The notes under the pieces: model-generated
What the model was told of the DNA's origin: nothing
The model's input: the letters and a program-made list of their open reading frames with translations, nothing else
The model's database searches: none
Assembly (NCBI RefSeq): GCF_900112695.1
Contig: NZ_FOMT01000004.1
Span: 248,001-312,000 of the forward strand
Origin: Paenibacillus catalpae
Lineage (GTDB): Bacteria; Bacillota; Bacilli; Paenibacillales; Paenibacillaceae
Direction of reading: 5' to 3'
DNA: 64,000 nt
Position numbers and translations under genes: made by a program
In this document: positions 24,806 through 33,466 of the stretch, piece after piece
How the letters are laid out: each line of letters opens with the position of its first letter
How positions within the stretch are numbered: position 1 is the first letter of the stretch

Positions 24806-25645
24806 CTATGATGGACGATTTCGCTTTTGATGCAGGCCGAAATAGCCCGGCGACGTCCCTTTATGCTTCTTAAACAACCGGCTGAAGTAATAGGCATCCT
24901 GATAGCCGACGCTTCTGGCAACGGCAGCAACCGTAAATTGCCCCGTCATCAGCAGCTCATAGGCTCTGTTTATACGGTATTGAATCAGATAATCAATTGG
25001 CCCGATACCCGTATAGCGCTGGAACAAGGAGGAGAAATATTTGGGCTTCAGTCCAAAACGGTCCGCCAGCTGATGAAGCGTAATGGGCTCGTCAAAATGA
25101 TCATGGATATAAGCCATGGCCTCTTCAATCAGCGGATAGCTCGCTTTGTTCTGCTGCGTCCGTTCGGATTGCAGCACCCGGTTAATCAGCTGGTAGAACA
25201 GCGCCTTCTTCTCGAGGAGCAGCATGGCATCCGGCGACGATGAAGCTTGCAAAAGCTTCTCCAGCAGCTGCAGCAGCTCAGGGCTTTGCGGTGTATGGAG
25301 CATACTCACATCAATGAGCCGCTGGGCATCCTCCGTCCCCGTGCGCACGGGCACGTAATGAATAAGCCCATATTCGAACCCTTGCTCGCCAGTATGGATT
25401 TCGAGTCGTTTCATCATTCCGCCAAGCAATATTTTCCCCGGCTCCAGGGTGAAGCGTTCCGTTTCGTTATAAATAAATTCCGCCTGCCCGCGCAGGCTTA
25501 TTATAACGGCACATTTGGTCGTCGGGCGATCCACATGACCGTCATAGATGACGCCGGACTCCAGTTCCGTCCGATACACCCCGTATACCTCTATAGGCAG
25601 CTTCACAAATGCCTGAGCCAATTCTTCATGCAGATAAGCCATCAT
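24806..25645 (-). CDS. AraC family transcriptional regulator (iron-uptake locus)
   Basis: A 279-residue regulator: an N-terminal cupin-like sensing part (about 1-130; AVIISLRGQAEFIYNETERFTLEPGKILLGG) and a C-terminal double HTH (about 180-275; ITLHQLADRFGLKPKYFSSLFQRYTGIGPIDYL and VAAVARSVGYQDAYYFSRLFKKHKGTSPGYF). AAAGGAG stands seven bases before the ATG. It lies in the siderophore locus in the same direction. AraC regulators in such loci (Btr, YbtA) sense the siderophore and activate uptake, but this one lacks the binding-protein domain of Btr. That role is inferred from position. Confidence 0.85.
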   Translation of the reverse strand: MMAYLHEELAQAFVKLPIEVYGVYRTELESGVIYDGHVDRPTTKCAVIISLRGQAEFIYNETERFTLEPGKILLGGMMKRLEIHTGEQGFEYGLIHYVPVRTGTEDAQRLIDVSMLHTPQSPELLQLLEKLLQASSSPDAMLLLEKKALFYQLINRVLQSERTQQNKASYPLIEEAMAYIHDHFDEPITLHQLADRFGLKPKYFSSLFQRYTGIGPIDYLIQYRINRAYELLMTGQFTVAAVARSVGYQDAYYFSRLFKKHKGTSPGYFGLHQKRNRPS

Positions 25646-25680
25646 CCCGTCACTCCTTTTACCCTATTATGCATACTGAA

Positions 25681-25719
25681 AAAAACCGGTTAGCCCTCGG
25701 AGAGGGCTAACCGGCTTTG
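25681..25719 (-). terminator. Rho-independent terminator behind the FecCD permease pair
   Basis: A perfect 13-base stem (CCGGTTAGCCCTC 25686-25698 with GAGGGCTAACCGG 25702-25714), three-base loop, followed on the minus strand by a long T-run. It separates the permease operon from the AraC gene. Confidence 0.9.
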
Positions 25720-25731
25720 ATCAACTACCGC

Positions 25732-26772
25732 TTATCCTTTTGTCCGGAACATTAAGTAGAGGAAATATGGAGCTCCTATAACCGCAACAACAATACCTGT
25801 CGGTATTTCTGCCGGCTGCAAGATCCACCTGGCAAGCGTATCGGCTACGAGCACAAGTAGTCCGCCAACGAGAGCCGTTGCAGGAAGCAGCGTCTGATAA
25901 CGCTGTCCAACCAGCCGTCTTGCCAGATGAGGAGCGATAAGCCCAACAAAGCCAATGCTGCCGCTTACGGCAACACAAGAGCTTGCCAGACCAACGGCAG
26001 CGGCGAGAAGCCAAATCTGCTGTTTGGCAACCGCTGCCCCGAGCCCCGTAGCCATCGGTGGACCAAGGTTAAGGACATTAATGGTTTGCGACTTGTAATA
26101 AACGAAAGGCAGCAAAATAACGATAAAAGGCAGCAGCGCAATGACATAGTTCCAATCCTTACTCCAAATGCTGCCGGCTATCCATGTGGACACGAATTGA
26201 TACTGCTCCGGATTAATCCGCAAGGAGACCAGAATCGTCACCGCCGAGAAGCCCGAGCTGATTGCTACGCCGTTAAGAACCAGCCGGTTAGACGACAATC
26301 CCTTATGCTTGCGGTACGAAATAATAAAGACGAGTAAAGCCGCAATGCCCCCGCCCGCCCAAGCAAGAATAGGCAATAAATAGACTGGAGCTGCCGCAGG
26401 CGTTGCATAAAAGGCAACAAAGAGCAGGATAACCATGCCCGCACCGGAGTTAATTCCGATAATACCGGGATCAGCCAAGGCATTGCGCGTCAGAGCCTGA
26501 AGAACGGCACCGGATACGGCAAGCCCCATCCCGATCAGAATCGAAATAATGATGCGGGGCAGCCGGAAATCAAATAAGACAAGATGCTGCTGAGTTGTCC
26601 CGAAGCCAAACAATGTTTTGAGTACATCGAGCGGGGACATCCGTATAACCCCGGTGTTCATACTAATAAGAAAAGCAACGATAATGCCAATAAACAGGAA
26701 GGAAATAACGATGATGCTGCGGTGTCTTCTTTGCTGTTCAGCAAGGGACATTTTCATGGACGTCTCTTTCAT
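25732..26772 (-). CDS. FecCD-type iron-siderophore permease (second subunit)
   Basis: A 346-residue permease with about nine or ten transmembrane segments. Conserved blocks are DFRLPRIIISILIGMGLAVSGAVLQALTRNALADPGIIG, the ATPase coupling region and GFVGLIAPHLARRLVG with the closing EIPTGIVVAVIGAPYFLYL. Its AGGAGGGAG ribosome site overlaps the end of the upstream permease, so the two are translated together. It would form a heterodimer with that protein and import a ferric siderophore. No ATPase gene is present here; B. subtilis Feu-type systems use the shared YusV. Confidence 0.9.
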   Translation of the reverse strand: MKETSMKMSLAEQQRRHRSIIVISFLFIGIIVAFLISMNTGVIRMSPLDVLKTLFGFGTTQQHLVLFDFRLPRIIISILIGMGLAVSGAVLQALTRNALADPGIIGINSGAGMVILLFVAFYATPAAAPVYLLPILAWAGGGIAALLVFIISYRKHKGLSSNRLVLNGVAISSGFSAVTILVSLRINPEQYQFVSTWIAGSIWSKDWNYVIALLPFIVILLPFVYYKSQTINVLNLGPPMATGLGAAVAKQQIWLLAAAVGLASSCVAVSGSIGFVGLIAPHLARRLVGQRYQTLLPATALVGGLLVLVADTLARWILQPAEIPTGIVVAVIGAPYFLYLMFRTKG

Positions 26773-26775
26773 CGG

Positions 26776-27858
26776 TTACAGCTCCCTCCTTTCCTTGTTG
26801 GCAAGGTACAGGAAGAATGGTACGCCAATCAATGCAATCATTGTACCAATTGGTGTCTCATAAGGAGGACGGACCGTTCTTGCCGCCAGATCGGCCAGCA
26901 CAACAAGCAGAGCGCCAAGCACCGCTGAGGTAGGAATAATCCATTTGTAATCCACGCCAACAAGCTTGCGGGCGAAATGCGGGACCAAGAGTCCGATAAA
27001 GGATACTGCCCCTGCTACCGACACGGCCGAGCCTGCCAGCATAATAACGATAATAACACCGGCCAGCTTAACGGGTCCGGTCCGAAGACCAAGCCCTTTC
27101 GATACTTCTTCCCCAAGGCTAAGCATAGTAATTGAACGGGACAAAATCATAGCCCCGATTAGTGCCGCAAGTACCCACGGGAACATGATTTTGAGCTGCT
27201 CCCAGCGGATGCCGGCAACGCCTCCCGCGTACCAGAAGGCCAGCTCCTGACCGATCCGGAAGTACAATGCAATCCCTTCGCTTAATGCCGTCAAGAGTGC
27301 TGACAAGGTCACGCCTGCCAATACCATTCGCATCGGCGTTAAGCCGCCGCGAACGGATGCGCCTAAAGCAACAACAATAATTGTACTGACCGCCGCGCCT
27401 AGAAAAGAGAACAAAATAATATAAGGGTAAGAAAGGCCGGGAGCAAAAGCAAAGCATAAAGCCAGTGCAAAGCCTGCACCGGAATTAAGGCCAAGCAGTC
27501 CTGAATCGGCAAGCGGGTTACGCGTCATGCCTTGCATAATCGCGCCTGCAACAGCAAAGGCACTGCCAACAAGCATACAGCCCAGCACTCTGGGGAGGCG
27601 AAGCTCCCGAATAACCTGATGCTCCTTCATATCCGGATTGAAGTGCAAGACAGCTTCCCATACCGTCAGGAATTTAATGTCCATCGCGCCAAAAGAAACG
27701 GATAATCCTAAAGCGAGCACCAGTGCAACAAGACCGCCGAGAATAATAAGTATTGCTGTCAGAGGGCGGGAATAAATCTGTTCCACTTCTGAGCCAGCTA
27801 AAGCTGATGCCGATTCCGATTGCGGCCCCGGGTTATGCAGCCTAGAGTTATCAGCCAT
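26776..27858 (-). CDS. FecCD-type iron-siderophore permease (first subunit)
   Basis: A 360-residue permease. RELRLPRVLGCMLVGSAFAVAGAIMQGMTRNPLADSGLLG and SFIGLLVPHFARKLVGVDYK are the diagnostic FecCD blocks, and PPYETPIGTMIALIGVPFFLYL closes it. ATG 27858 is preferred: GTGGAGTGGAG lies 9 bases before it, and the more distal GTG at 27879 would put that site in the coding region. It pairs with the next gene three bases downstream. A terminator-like hairpin before it suggests reduced read-through from the lipoprotein gene. Confidence 0.88.
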   Translation of the reverse strand: MADNSRLHNPGPQSESASALAGSEVEQIYSRPLTAILIILGGLVALVLALGLSVSFGAMDIKFLTVWEAVLHFNPDMKEHQVIRELRLPRVLGCMLVGSAFAVAGAIMQGMTRNPLADSGLLGLNSGAGFALALCFAFAPGLSYPYIILFSFLGAAVSTIIVVALGASVRGGLTPMRMVLAGVTLSALLTALSEGIALYFRIGQELAFWYAGGVAGIRWEQLKIMFPWVLAALIGAMILSRSITMLSLGEEVSKGLGLRTGPVKLAGVIIVIMLAGSAVSVAGAVSFIGLLVPHFARKLVGVDYKWIIPTSAVLGALLVVLADLAARTVRPPYETPIGTMIALIGVPFFLYLANKERREL

Positions 27859-27895
27859 ATCGTTTTTTCTCCACTCCACATGATTATAGGGTAAC

Positions 27896-27921
27896 GGAAA
27901 AAAAGGGAGCAGCAGCTCCCC
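27896..27921 (-). terminator. Intercistronic Rho-independent terminator or attenuator
   Basis: GGGAGC (27905-27910) and GCTCCC (27915-27920) with an AGCA loop, followed on the minus strand by a seven-base U-run. It sits between the second receptor gene and the permeases, so it probably sets a higher level of the binding protein than of the permeases. Confidence 0.7.
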
Positions 27922-27945
27922 TTATTCCTACTACTCATTATTTCA

Positions 27946-28953
27946 TTATTTCGCAATATCTTTCAATACGTTATCAATCATTTGGGAGCTTGCAACCGGT
28001 CCATAGTACAACCAGCTGGACGCAGCTTCATATTCATACATATGGCCGTTCTTCACAGCCGGGATAGATTGCCAGATTGGATCTTTCAGAGCTTCGGAGC
28101 CTGTGCTCTTGTCGCTGTTGATCAGAATCAGATGATCAGCGTCCAGGTCAGCAAGCTTCTCAAGGGAAATTTCATTCCAGCTGCCTGTTCCGGAAGCTGA
28201 GATTTCTTTCACGACATTTGGAACTTTCAGACCGAGGTCATTATAGAGAACCGCGCCGCTCGAAAGTTTATCGCTAACAACATAGAATTTGTTTGCTACA
28301 AGCCAGAGAGCTGCAACCGATTGGTCTGGAATAGCTGCTTGCAGTTTCGTCTTCGCGTCTGCCGCTTTTGCCTCGTAGTCGTCAAGCACCTTTTGAGCTT
28401 GGTTTTTCTTCTGAAGAACTTCGCCGATCTTCAGCAGCGCTTTGCGCCAGTCGCTGTTCACTTCATCGCCAAGGACAAAGGTAGGTGCAATCTTCGAATA
28501 TTGCTCGTATTTGCCGCCTTCAACCGTGCTGTTCGCGCCAAGGATCAGCAGATCAGGAGTGAAGCTTGTTACCGCTTCGAACGGAAGATCATACGAGATT
28601 GTCGGAATGTCCTTCAGGTCTGTCTGCAGGTAATCTTGAATGCCGTTTGGAACGCTCCATTGCGCAACGGGCTTCACGCCAAGAGCAACCAGGTAGTCCT
28701 CCAGGTAGGAAGCGATAATCTTTTGCGGATTAGCCGGAATCGTTACTTCGTTGCCGAGGCCGTCAGTGAGCTTTTGTTCCGTTGGTGCTGCCGCAGTCTC
28801 CGTCGCTTCTGGCGACGGCGAAGCACTTTCCGTTGCCGCCGTGTTGCTTGAACCTTCATTATTCTCTTTATTCCCTCCGCATGCCGCAAGAACAAGCGAA
28901 AGAACCATTACACTTAGAAGAACGACAATCAGTTTTCTGCTCTTACCAAACAC
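27946..28953 (-). CDS. Iron-siderophore ABC transporter substrate-binding lipoprotein (second receptor)
   Basis: A 335-residue class III binding lipoprotein. The lipobox is LVLAAC with Cys25, and a Ser/Thr/Pro/Glu-rich tether follows. The binding domain starts TDGLGNEVTIPANPQKIIASYLEDYLVALGV and includes AVTSFTPDLLILGA. The start is GTG at 28953, ten bases after AAGGGG. It is first in the operon with the FecCD permeases and under a Fur-controlled promoter. It differs from the receptor at 23695, so the locus may take up two siderophores through one permease. Confidence 0.9.
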   Translation of the reverse strand: MFGKSRKLIVVLLSVMVLSLVLAACGGNKENNEGSSNTAATESASPSPEATETAAAPTEQKLTDGLGNEVTIPANPQKIIASYLEDYLVALGVKPVAQWSVPNGIQDYLQTDLKDIPTISYDLPFEAVTSFTPDLLILGANSTVEGGKYEQYSKIAPTFVLGDEVNSDWRKALLKIGEVLQKKNQAQKVLDDYEAKAADAKTKLQAAIPDQSVAALWLVANKFYVVSDKLSSGAVLYNDLGLKVPNVVKEISASGTGSWNEISLEKLADLDADHLILINSDKSTGSEALKDPIWQSIPAVKNGHMYEYEAASSWLYYGPVASSQMIDNVLKDIAK

Positions 28954-29007
28954 AAAAACAACCCCTTAAGCTCTATTATGTTGTATTCTCGTTTTTTGAC
29001 TACTGTG

Positions 29008-29036
29008 ATGATAACAATTCTCATTATCAAAGTCAA
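29008..29036 (-). promoter_or_regulatory. Fur-regulated promoter of the siderophore operon
   Basis: On the minus strand TTGACT (29036-29031) and TATCAT (29013-29008) are 17 bases apart, a good sigma-A promoter. A Fur box GATAATGAGAATTGTTATC (29010-29028; 16 of 19 to consensus) fills the spacer and -10, so iron-loaded Fur would block RNA polymerase. Confidence 0.8.
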
Positions 29037-29132
29037 CTATTAATTATACCCTTTTACTCTGGATTAAAAGAACCTGTATCGAGGCCTTTCCAAGATGAAT
29101 GACCGCGGTTAGCGATAGGTCTTATCTCCAAA

Positions 29133-29181
29133 TTAAAAAACGTCCTCCCGCACGGCACATGGCCGCGCTTCAGAGGACGTT
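29133..29181 (-). terminator. Rho-independent terminator behind GH43 gene
   Basis: AACGTCCTC (29139-29147) pairs with GAGGACGTT (29173-29181), and on the minus strand the stem is followed by TTTTTTAATTT. Confidence 0.75.
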
Positions 29182-29191
29182 ATTAAGACTA

Positions 29192-30199
29192 TTAAGTTGC
29201 TCGCAATGCCGCTACAGAAGCCCGGAAATCCGGTCTGCCGTCTTCGGTCCACTGCAGCTCCGTTACAAAGGTATGACGGTTAGGATCGTACAGCGGATCC
29301 CCAACAATCTCCTTATACGTTCTGGCATGGAAGACAAAGAGTGGCGTTGTGCCGTCTTCCGCTACCGTAAAGCTGTTATGGCCCGGTCCATACATCCCCA
29401 AAGTCTCGTCCGTCGTGAGAACCGGCACCGGTGATTTATCCCACGAGGCTGCATCAAGCAGGTCCGCATCAGCGGATGCTTCCAGAAGCCCCATACAGTA
29501 GTTGAAGTCTGTCGCGCTTGCCGAATAAGAGAGGAAGACGCGGTCTCCCTTGCGGATAAAGGCAGCTCCTTCATTCACCTTGAAGCCGATTCTCTCCCAG
29601 TCCAGATCCGGCAAGGAAATCATCGTCTGCTTGCCGGCCAGCGTCCAAGGATTGTTCATTTTCGAGATATAGAGGTTCGAGTTGCCTTCAATAGCCGGGT
29701 CCTTCTGCGCCCATACATAATAGCGTTCGCCGTTATGCTCGAAGGTTGTCGCATCCAGCGCAAAGCTTTCCCAAGCCGTCCGGACCTGCCCCTTCTCTAC
29801 CCACTCGCCCTCCAGCGGGTTAGCACTTGCGCACTCGAGGACGAACATCCGGTGATCGAACAAGCCTTCATTCGTTTCGGACGTATGCGCTGCCGCGAAG
29901 TAAACGTACCATTTGCCATCGATAAAATGCAGCTCCGGTGCCCATATGTTTGCGCTGAGCAGTCCCGTCTCATGCTTTCTCCACACGACAGCCGGCTCAG
30001 CCTCCGCAAGTCCTTGAATCGTATCTGCCTTGCGAATCTCGATCCGGTCATACTCCGGTACCGATGCGACAAAGTAATAGCAGCCGTCCGTATGTCTATA
30101 GATGAAAGGATCAGCTCTTTGCTCAATATGTGGTTTAACTCCGTTTATTTCCGATTGGTGGACTCCCATCCCGTCACCTGCTTCTTTAGTATTTGTCAT
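29192..30199 (-). CDS. Glycoside hydrolase family 43 enzyme
   Basis: A 335-residue five-bladed beta-propeller hydrolase without signal peptide, so it acts on imported oligosaccharides. The three GH43 acidic residues are visible: Asp30 in RADPFIY (general base), Asp149 in FALDATTF (pKa modulator) and Glu210 in VNEGAAF (general acid). The pattern resembles the arabinofuranosidase-type subgroup, but xylosidase or arabinan-degrading activity cannot be excluded. Its ATG overlaps the stop of the upstream permease (TAATG), showing it belongs to the transporter operon. Confidence 0.88.
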   Translation of the reverse strand: MTNTKEAGDGMGVHQSEINGVKPHIEQRADPFIYRHTDGCYYFVASVPEYDRIEIRKADTIQGLAEAEPAVVWRKHETGLLSANIWAPELHFIDGKWYVYFAAAHTSETNEGLFDHRMFVLECASANPLEGEWVEKGQVRTAWESFALDATTFEHNGERYYVWAQKDPAIEGNSNLYISKMNNPWTLAGKQTMISLPDLDWERIGFKVNEGAAFIRKGDRVFLSYSASATDFNYCMGLLEASADADLLDAASWDKSPVPVLTTDETLGMYGPGHNSFTVAEDGTTPLFVFHARTYKEIVGDPLYDPNRHTFVTELQWTEDGRPDFRASVAALRAT

Positions 30200-31041
30200 T
30201 AGCCTTTAACGCCACCCACGGTTAGGCCGGAGACGAAATAGCGCTGGAAAAAGATAAAGACGATCATAATCGGTACAATCGCGAGCACGGAACCGGCAAT
30301 CAGAATATCGTAGTTGTTGCCGTAAGGGGTCACGAGACTCGAGAGGCCGATTGGCAGTGTTAATTTTTCACCCGAATTCAGGACGATAAGCGGCCATACA
30401 AAGCTGTTCCAGCTGGCGAGCGCCTGTACGATAATCATGGCGCCGAAGGCCGGGGTCATCAGAGGCACGAAGATCTTGAAGAAAATGCCGTACTCCGAGC
30501 AGCCGTCAATTCTTCCCGCATCCATGAAATCCTTAGGCAGACCCGCCGCATATTGCCGGAAGAAGAAGATCGGCAGCGGCGATACCACAAACGGCAGGAT
30601 GACACCGCTGAACGTATTAATCAAATTCATGGCAATCATCTGCTTGTACAGCGGAAGCATGATAATCTCTACCGGCACCATCATGACCAGAAGGACGAAT
30701 AAGAAAATAATATTACGGCCTTTGAAGCGGTACATCGCCAGTCCATAACCAACCATCGAGGAGAACAGCATGCAGAATAAGGTATAAACAACGGTGATGA
30801 CTAAGCTGTTCTTATACCAGATCAGGTATTTCTCTGCTCCGCTAGAGAAGATAAAGGAATAGTTGTGGAAGGATAATAATTCCGGCTGCAGACTAATGTT
30901 TAGCCCGAATCGCAGCAGTTCCTTTGACGGCTTAAATGATGCTAACAGCAGGCTGTAGAAAGGAAAGACCGACAAGGCCGCAAATAGAATGAATAAGGCA
31001 AGCAAAAGCCACGTTTGAGGACGATTCCATTTGGCGCTCAT
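30199..31041 (-). CDS. Carbohydrate ABC transporter permease (MalG-like)
   Basis: A 280-residue CUT1-type inner membrane subunit with six transmembrane segments. The EAA-like loop DAGRIDGCSEYGIFFKIFVPLMTPAF is diagnostic. It starts two bases behind the sister permease, with GGAGG overlapping that gene's end. It forms a heterodimer with the next upstream gene and depends on an external ATPase (MsmX-like), as none is coded here. It is part of the SBP-permease-permease-GH43 operon. Confidence 0.9.
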   Translation of the reverse strand: MSAKWNRPQTWLLLALFILFAALSVFPFYSLLLASFKPSKELLRFGLNISLQPELLSFHNYSFIFSSGAEKYLIWYKNSLVITVVYTLFCMLFSSMVGYGLAMYRFKGRNIIFLFVLLVMMVPVEIIMLPLYKQMIAMNLINTFSGVILPFVVSPLPIFFFRQYAAGLPKDFMDAGRIDGCSEYGIFFKIFVPLMTPAFGAMIIVQALASWNSFVWPLIVLNSGEKLTLPIGLSSLVTPYGNNYDILIAGSVLAIVPIMIVFIFFQRYFVSGLTVGGVKG

Positions 31042-31043
31042 GT

Positions 31044-31928
31044 TTAATCCTCCTTCTTAAACAAGCCGAATAAACGAAGTTGTATGACATTAAGAATCAT
31101 CGTGAGCATCAGCAGGATCATGCCGATGGCGGAACCAAGCCCAAGCTCGTTCTTCTCGATCCCATTACGGTATAACAATCCGATCATCGTCAGACCAATG
31201 TCATTTGGTGAATGGTTGCCGCTCCATAGAATGAAGCTTTCCGTAAACATCGAGTAACCGCCGTAAATGCTGATCGTAATGACATAGATCGCAATCGGTT
31301 TGAGCAGCGGAAGCGTAATACGCCAGAATTTGTTCCAGGTATTCGCACCGTCAATGCTCGCCGACTCATAAAGCTCGCTTGGAATAGCCTGCAGCGCCGA
31401 CATAAAGTAAATGATGTTAATGCCCGCATAACGCCATGTCGCCAAGATGACCAGTACAAGCATGCCTGTCGTGCTGCTGCCGAGCCAATTGATGGTCTCA
31501 AGACCAAACGCATGACGGAACGTGTTCATGACGGAATTATCAAGCGAGCCAAACACGAGCCGGAAGACAATCCCCGCCACGACAACCGAGGTCAAGGCCG
31601 GCAAGAATAGGGTTGAGCGGAAGAACGCGCTCCACTTCATAAGCTTGGAGTTAAGGAACACCGCAAGCACTAGCGGCAGCGGAATGAGAACCAGAATGGT
31701 CCAGAACGTATATTTTGAGCTGTTCCAAAGCGCGGTATAAAAGGAATCGTCCCATAGATTCCTGTAATTGTCTAAGCCAACGAAATGGGTCTGTCCGGGC
31801 AGCACTTCCTGAAAACTCATAATGAAGGTCGACAAGACTGGATATACGAAAAAGACAGCTAATGAAAGCACGAACGGCAGCACGAAGACATAAGGGGCGA
31901 TTCGCTGATTGTATATAAGCTTCTTCAT
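31044..31928 (-). CDS. Carbohydrate ABC transporter permease (MalF-like)
   Basis: A 294-residue CUT1 permease with six segments: N-terminal cytoplasmic RIAPYVFVLPFVLSLAVFFVYP and the EAA motif YESASIDGANTWNKFWRITLPLLKPI. It pairs with the following MalG-like protein. A stem-loop separates it from the upstream solute-binding protein, the usual arrangement where the binding protein is made in excess. Substrate inferred as arabino- or xylo-oligosaccharide from the GH43 neighbour. Confidence 0.9.
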   Translation of the reverse strand: MKKLIYNQRIAPYVFVLPFVLSLAVFFVYPVLSTFIMSFQEVLPGQTHFVGLDNYRNLWDDSFYTALWNSSKYTFWTILVLIPLPLVLAVFLNSKLMKWSAFFRSTLFLPALTSVVVAGIVFRLVFGSLDNSVMNTFRHAFGLETINWLGSSTTGMLVLVILATWRYAGINIIYFMSALQAIPSELYESASIDGANTWNKFWRITLPLLKPIAIYVITISIYGGYSMFTESFILWSGNHSPNDIGLTMIGLLYRNGIEKNELGLGSAIGMILLMLTMILNVIQLRLFGLFKKED

Positions 31929-31961
31929 TTGGCGTTTGCTCGCTCCTCTCCAGATAAGGAT

Positions 31962-32011
31962 AGCTTCACTGAAGAGCCGGCCAGCCGGCCCTCCAGCAAA
32001 GCGGTGAAGCT
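31962..32011 (-). other. Intercistronic stem-loop between binding-protein and permease genes
   Basis: AGCTTCAC (31962-31969) pairs with GTGAAGCT (32004-32011) around an inner GCCGGCC/GGCCGGC-rich stem. There is no U-run on the minus strand, so it is more likely an mRNA-stabilising or partial attenuating structure than a full terminator. Confidence 0.6.
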
Positions 32012-32038
32012 AGATTTTTTCTGCTTTCTGCAGACCAG

Positions 32039-33316
32039 TTACTTGATGCTTGCGGCCGAATCATCCAAAACTTGCTTTACATCTTTCAAATCATTAAGCG
32101 CCTGGAACATGGTTTTCGTTTTGAGCACATCGGATACTGCAGGCGTTTTTTCTTTAATATTAGTAGGTGCGATTTCGTCCTTCAGGCTGCTCAGGAAAGT
32201 AAAGATATCTTTGCCGAAGTAGTCCGTGTATTTGTTCGACTCGGTCATAGCCGCATCTGTCCAAACATCGGAACGGATTGGATCGAAGCCAAGCTGTTTC
32301 CAAATTTCAATGTTGCCTTCTTTTGATACTTTCGCGAACTCAAGGAACTTCTTAACTAGCTCTTGGTTCTTCGATTGGTTCGTAATAACGGTACCTGTAC
32401 CGCCCATACCGGATGAACGCAGTTCGCCTTGCTTGAATACAGGCATTGGTTTGATGATGATTTTGCCTTTCAGATCAGCCATATAGTCCGTGAAGCGGCC
32501 CATGTACCACATAGGCATCCACACCGAAGCCGCGCCGCCGCCGTTCATAAAGCCGTAGTATTCTTCCGAGTGGTGGAAACCGCCAGGCGCCACAACAGCT
32601 ACCTTCTCGTTAACGAGCTTTTGCAGGTAAGTCAATACCTCAATATTCGCTTGATCGTTAAGCGTGACATTGCCGTCTTTATCAAGCAAGTCCGAGCCAT
32701 GTTGTACAACAAGCGGCCAGTACGACCATTGGTCGGTAGTCTCTACCGTTGCCATCGGCTTGCCTGTTTTCTCGAGCACTTGCTTGCCGGCTGCCTCGTA
32801 ATCGTCCCAAGTGATAATTTTGTCCGCATCTACGCCAGCTTGATCAAGAATCTCTTTATTGTAGTAGATCACCTGTGCGCCTACGTGGTAGTCGATGCCG
32901 TAGTATTGGCCGTCTTTCGCGTAGTTGTCGAGTCGGGACATAACGAGATTATCTTTATTGGGCTCTACGATATCGTTGAGCGGCACAAGCTGTGGCTCGC
33001 CTTTCAGGAAGTTGCCGATTTTGCTAATCTCGATGTCTACAAGGTCTGGTGCGCCTTTGCCGGATTGCAGCGCAACCTGCAGTTTGTTGTGATTGTCATC
33101 ATACGGGAATGTTGTAGCCACCAGCTTAATTTTTTCATCCGGGTGAGCTTCATTCCATCTGTCTGCCATACTTTCGAAGAACTGCTGATGCAGTTCATTA
33201 AAGGTCCAGAAGACGACCTTTGTTGCTTTCCCCGAAGAATTATCGGAACTGCAAGCGGATAAGACCAACATGAGTGCCAATGCCAAGGTTGCTGTGAACG
33301 TAATCCCTTTTTTCAT
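32039..33316 (-). CDS. Carbohydrate ABC transporter solute-binding lipoprotein
   Basis: A 425-residue CUT1 binding protein. Lipobox LVLSAC; then KVVFWTFNELHQQFFESMADRWNEAHPDEKIKLV, the typical family N-terminus, and a C-terminal lobe with WSYWPLVVQHG and SGMGGTGTVITNQSKNQE. ATG 33316 follows GAGGGGGAAAC. It delivers oligosaccharide to the two downstream permeases. It is divergent from a GntR/LacI-type repressor with an 18-base palindromic operator in between, so expression is probably sugar-induced. Confidence 0.9.
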   Translation of the reverse strand: MKKGITFTATLALALMLVLSACSSDNSSGKATKVVFWTFNELHQQFFESMADRWNEAHPDEKIKLVATTFPYDDNHNKLQVALQSGKGAPDLVDIEISKIGNFLKGEPQLVPLNDIVEPNKDNLVMSRLDNYAKDGQYYGIDYHVGAQVIYYNKEILDQAGVDADKIITWDDYEAAGKQVLEKTGKPMATVETTDQWSYWPLVVQHGSDLLDKDGNVTLNDQANIEVLTYLQKLVNEKVAVVAPGGFHHSEEYYGFMNGGGAASVWMPMWYMGRFTDYMADLKGKIIIKPMPVFKQGELRSSGMGGTGTVITNQSKNQELVKKFLEFAKVSKEGNIEIWKQLGFDPIRSDVWTDAAMTESNKYTDYFGKDIFTFLSSLKDEIAPTNIKEKTPAVSDVLKTKTMFQALNDLKDVKQVLDDSAASIK

Positions 33317-33366
33317 TTGACGTTTCCCCCTCACATATTGGTTAAGCTTTTTTGTTACCTGAACCA

Positions 33367-33380
33367 TTGTAAGCGCTTCA
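33367..33380. promoter_or_regulatory. cre-like catabolite repression site
   Basis: TTGTAAGCGCTTCA contains the cre core AAGCGCTT, one base shorter than consensus on one side. It lies in the divergent promoter region between the transporter operon and its repressor and overlaps the -35 of the repressor gene. Confidence 0.5.
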
Positions 33381-33395
33381 TAATTAGATTATAAT
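33367..33395 (+). promoter_or_regulatory. Candidate promoter of the GntR/LacI-type repressor
   Basis: TTGTAA (33367-33372) and a perfect TATAAT (33390-33395) are 17 bases apart; transcription should begin near 33402. A palindromic operator lies 13-30 bases downstream of that start, fitting autoregulation. Confidence 0.5.
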
Positions 33396-33414
33396 AGGCG
33401 TAAAGTATTATTTA

Positions 33415-33432
33415 TATAACCAATTGGTTATA
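33415..33432. promoter_or_regulatory. Perfect 18-base palindromic operator
   Basis: TATAACCAATTGGTTATA is a perfect inverted repeat midway between the divergent SBP and regulator genes. The dimeric GntR/LacI-type protein encoded next to it is the obvious ligand. It would lie just downstream of the regulator's start of transcription and near the -35 region of the transporter operon. Confidence 0.65.
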
Positions 33433-33466
33433 AAAACATATTTATTTATTGAGAGTAGGTGTCCTC

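Noticed and set aside
32429..33262. A 277-codon plus-strand frame opposite the solute-binding lipoprotein
   Set aside because: Antisense shadow of a clear lipoprotein gene; no ribosome site or domain.
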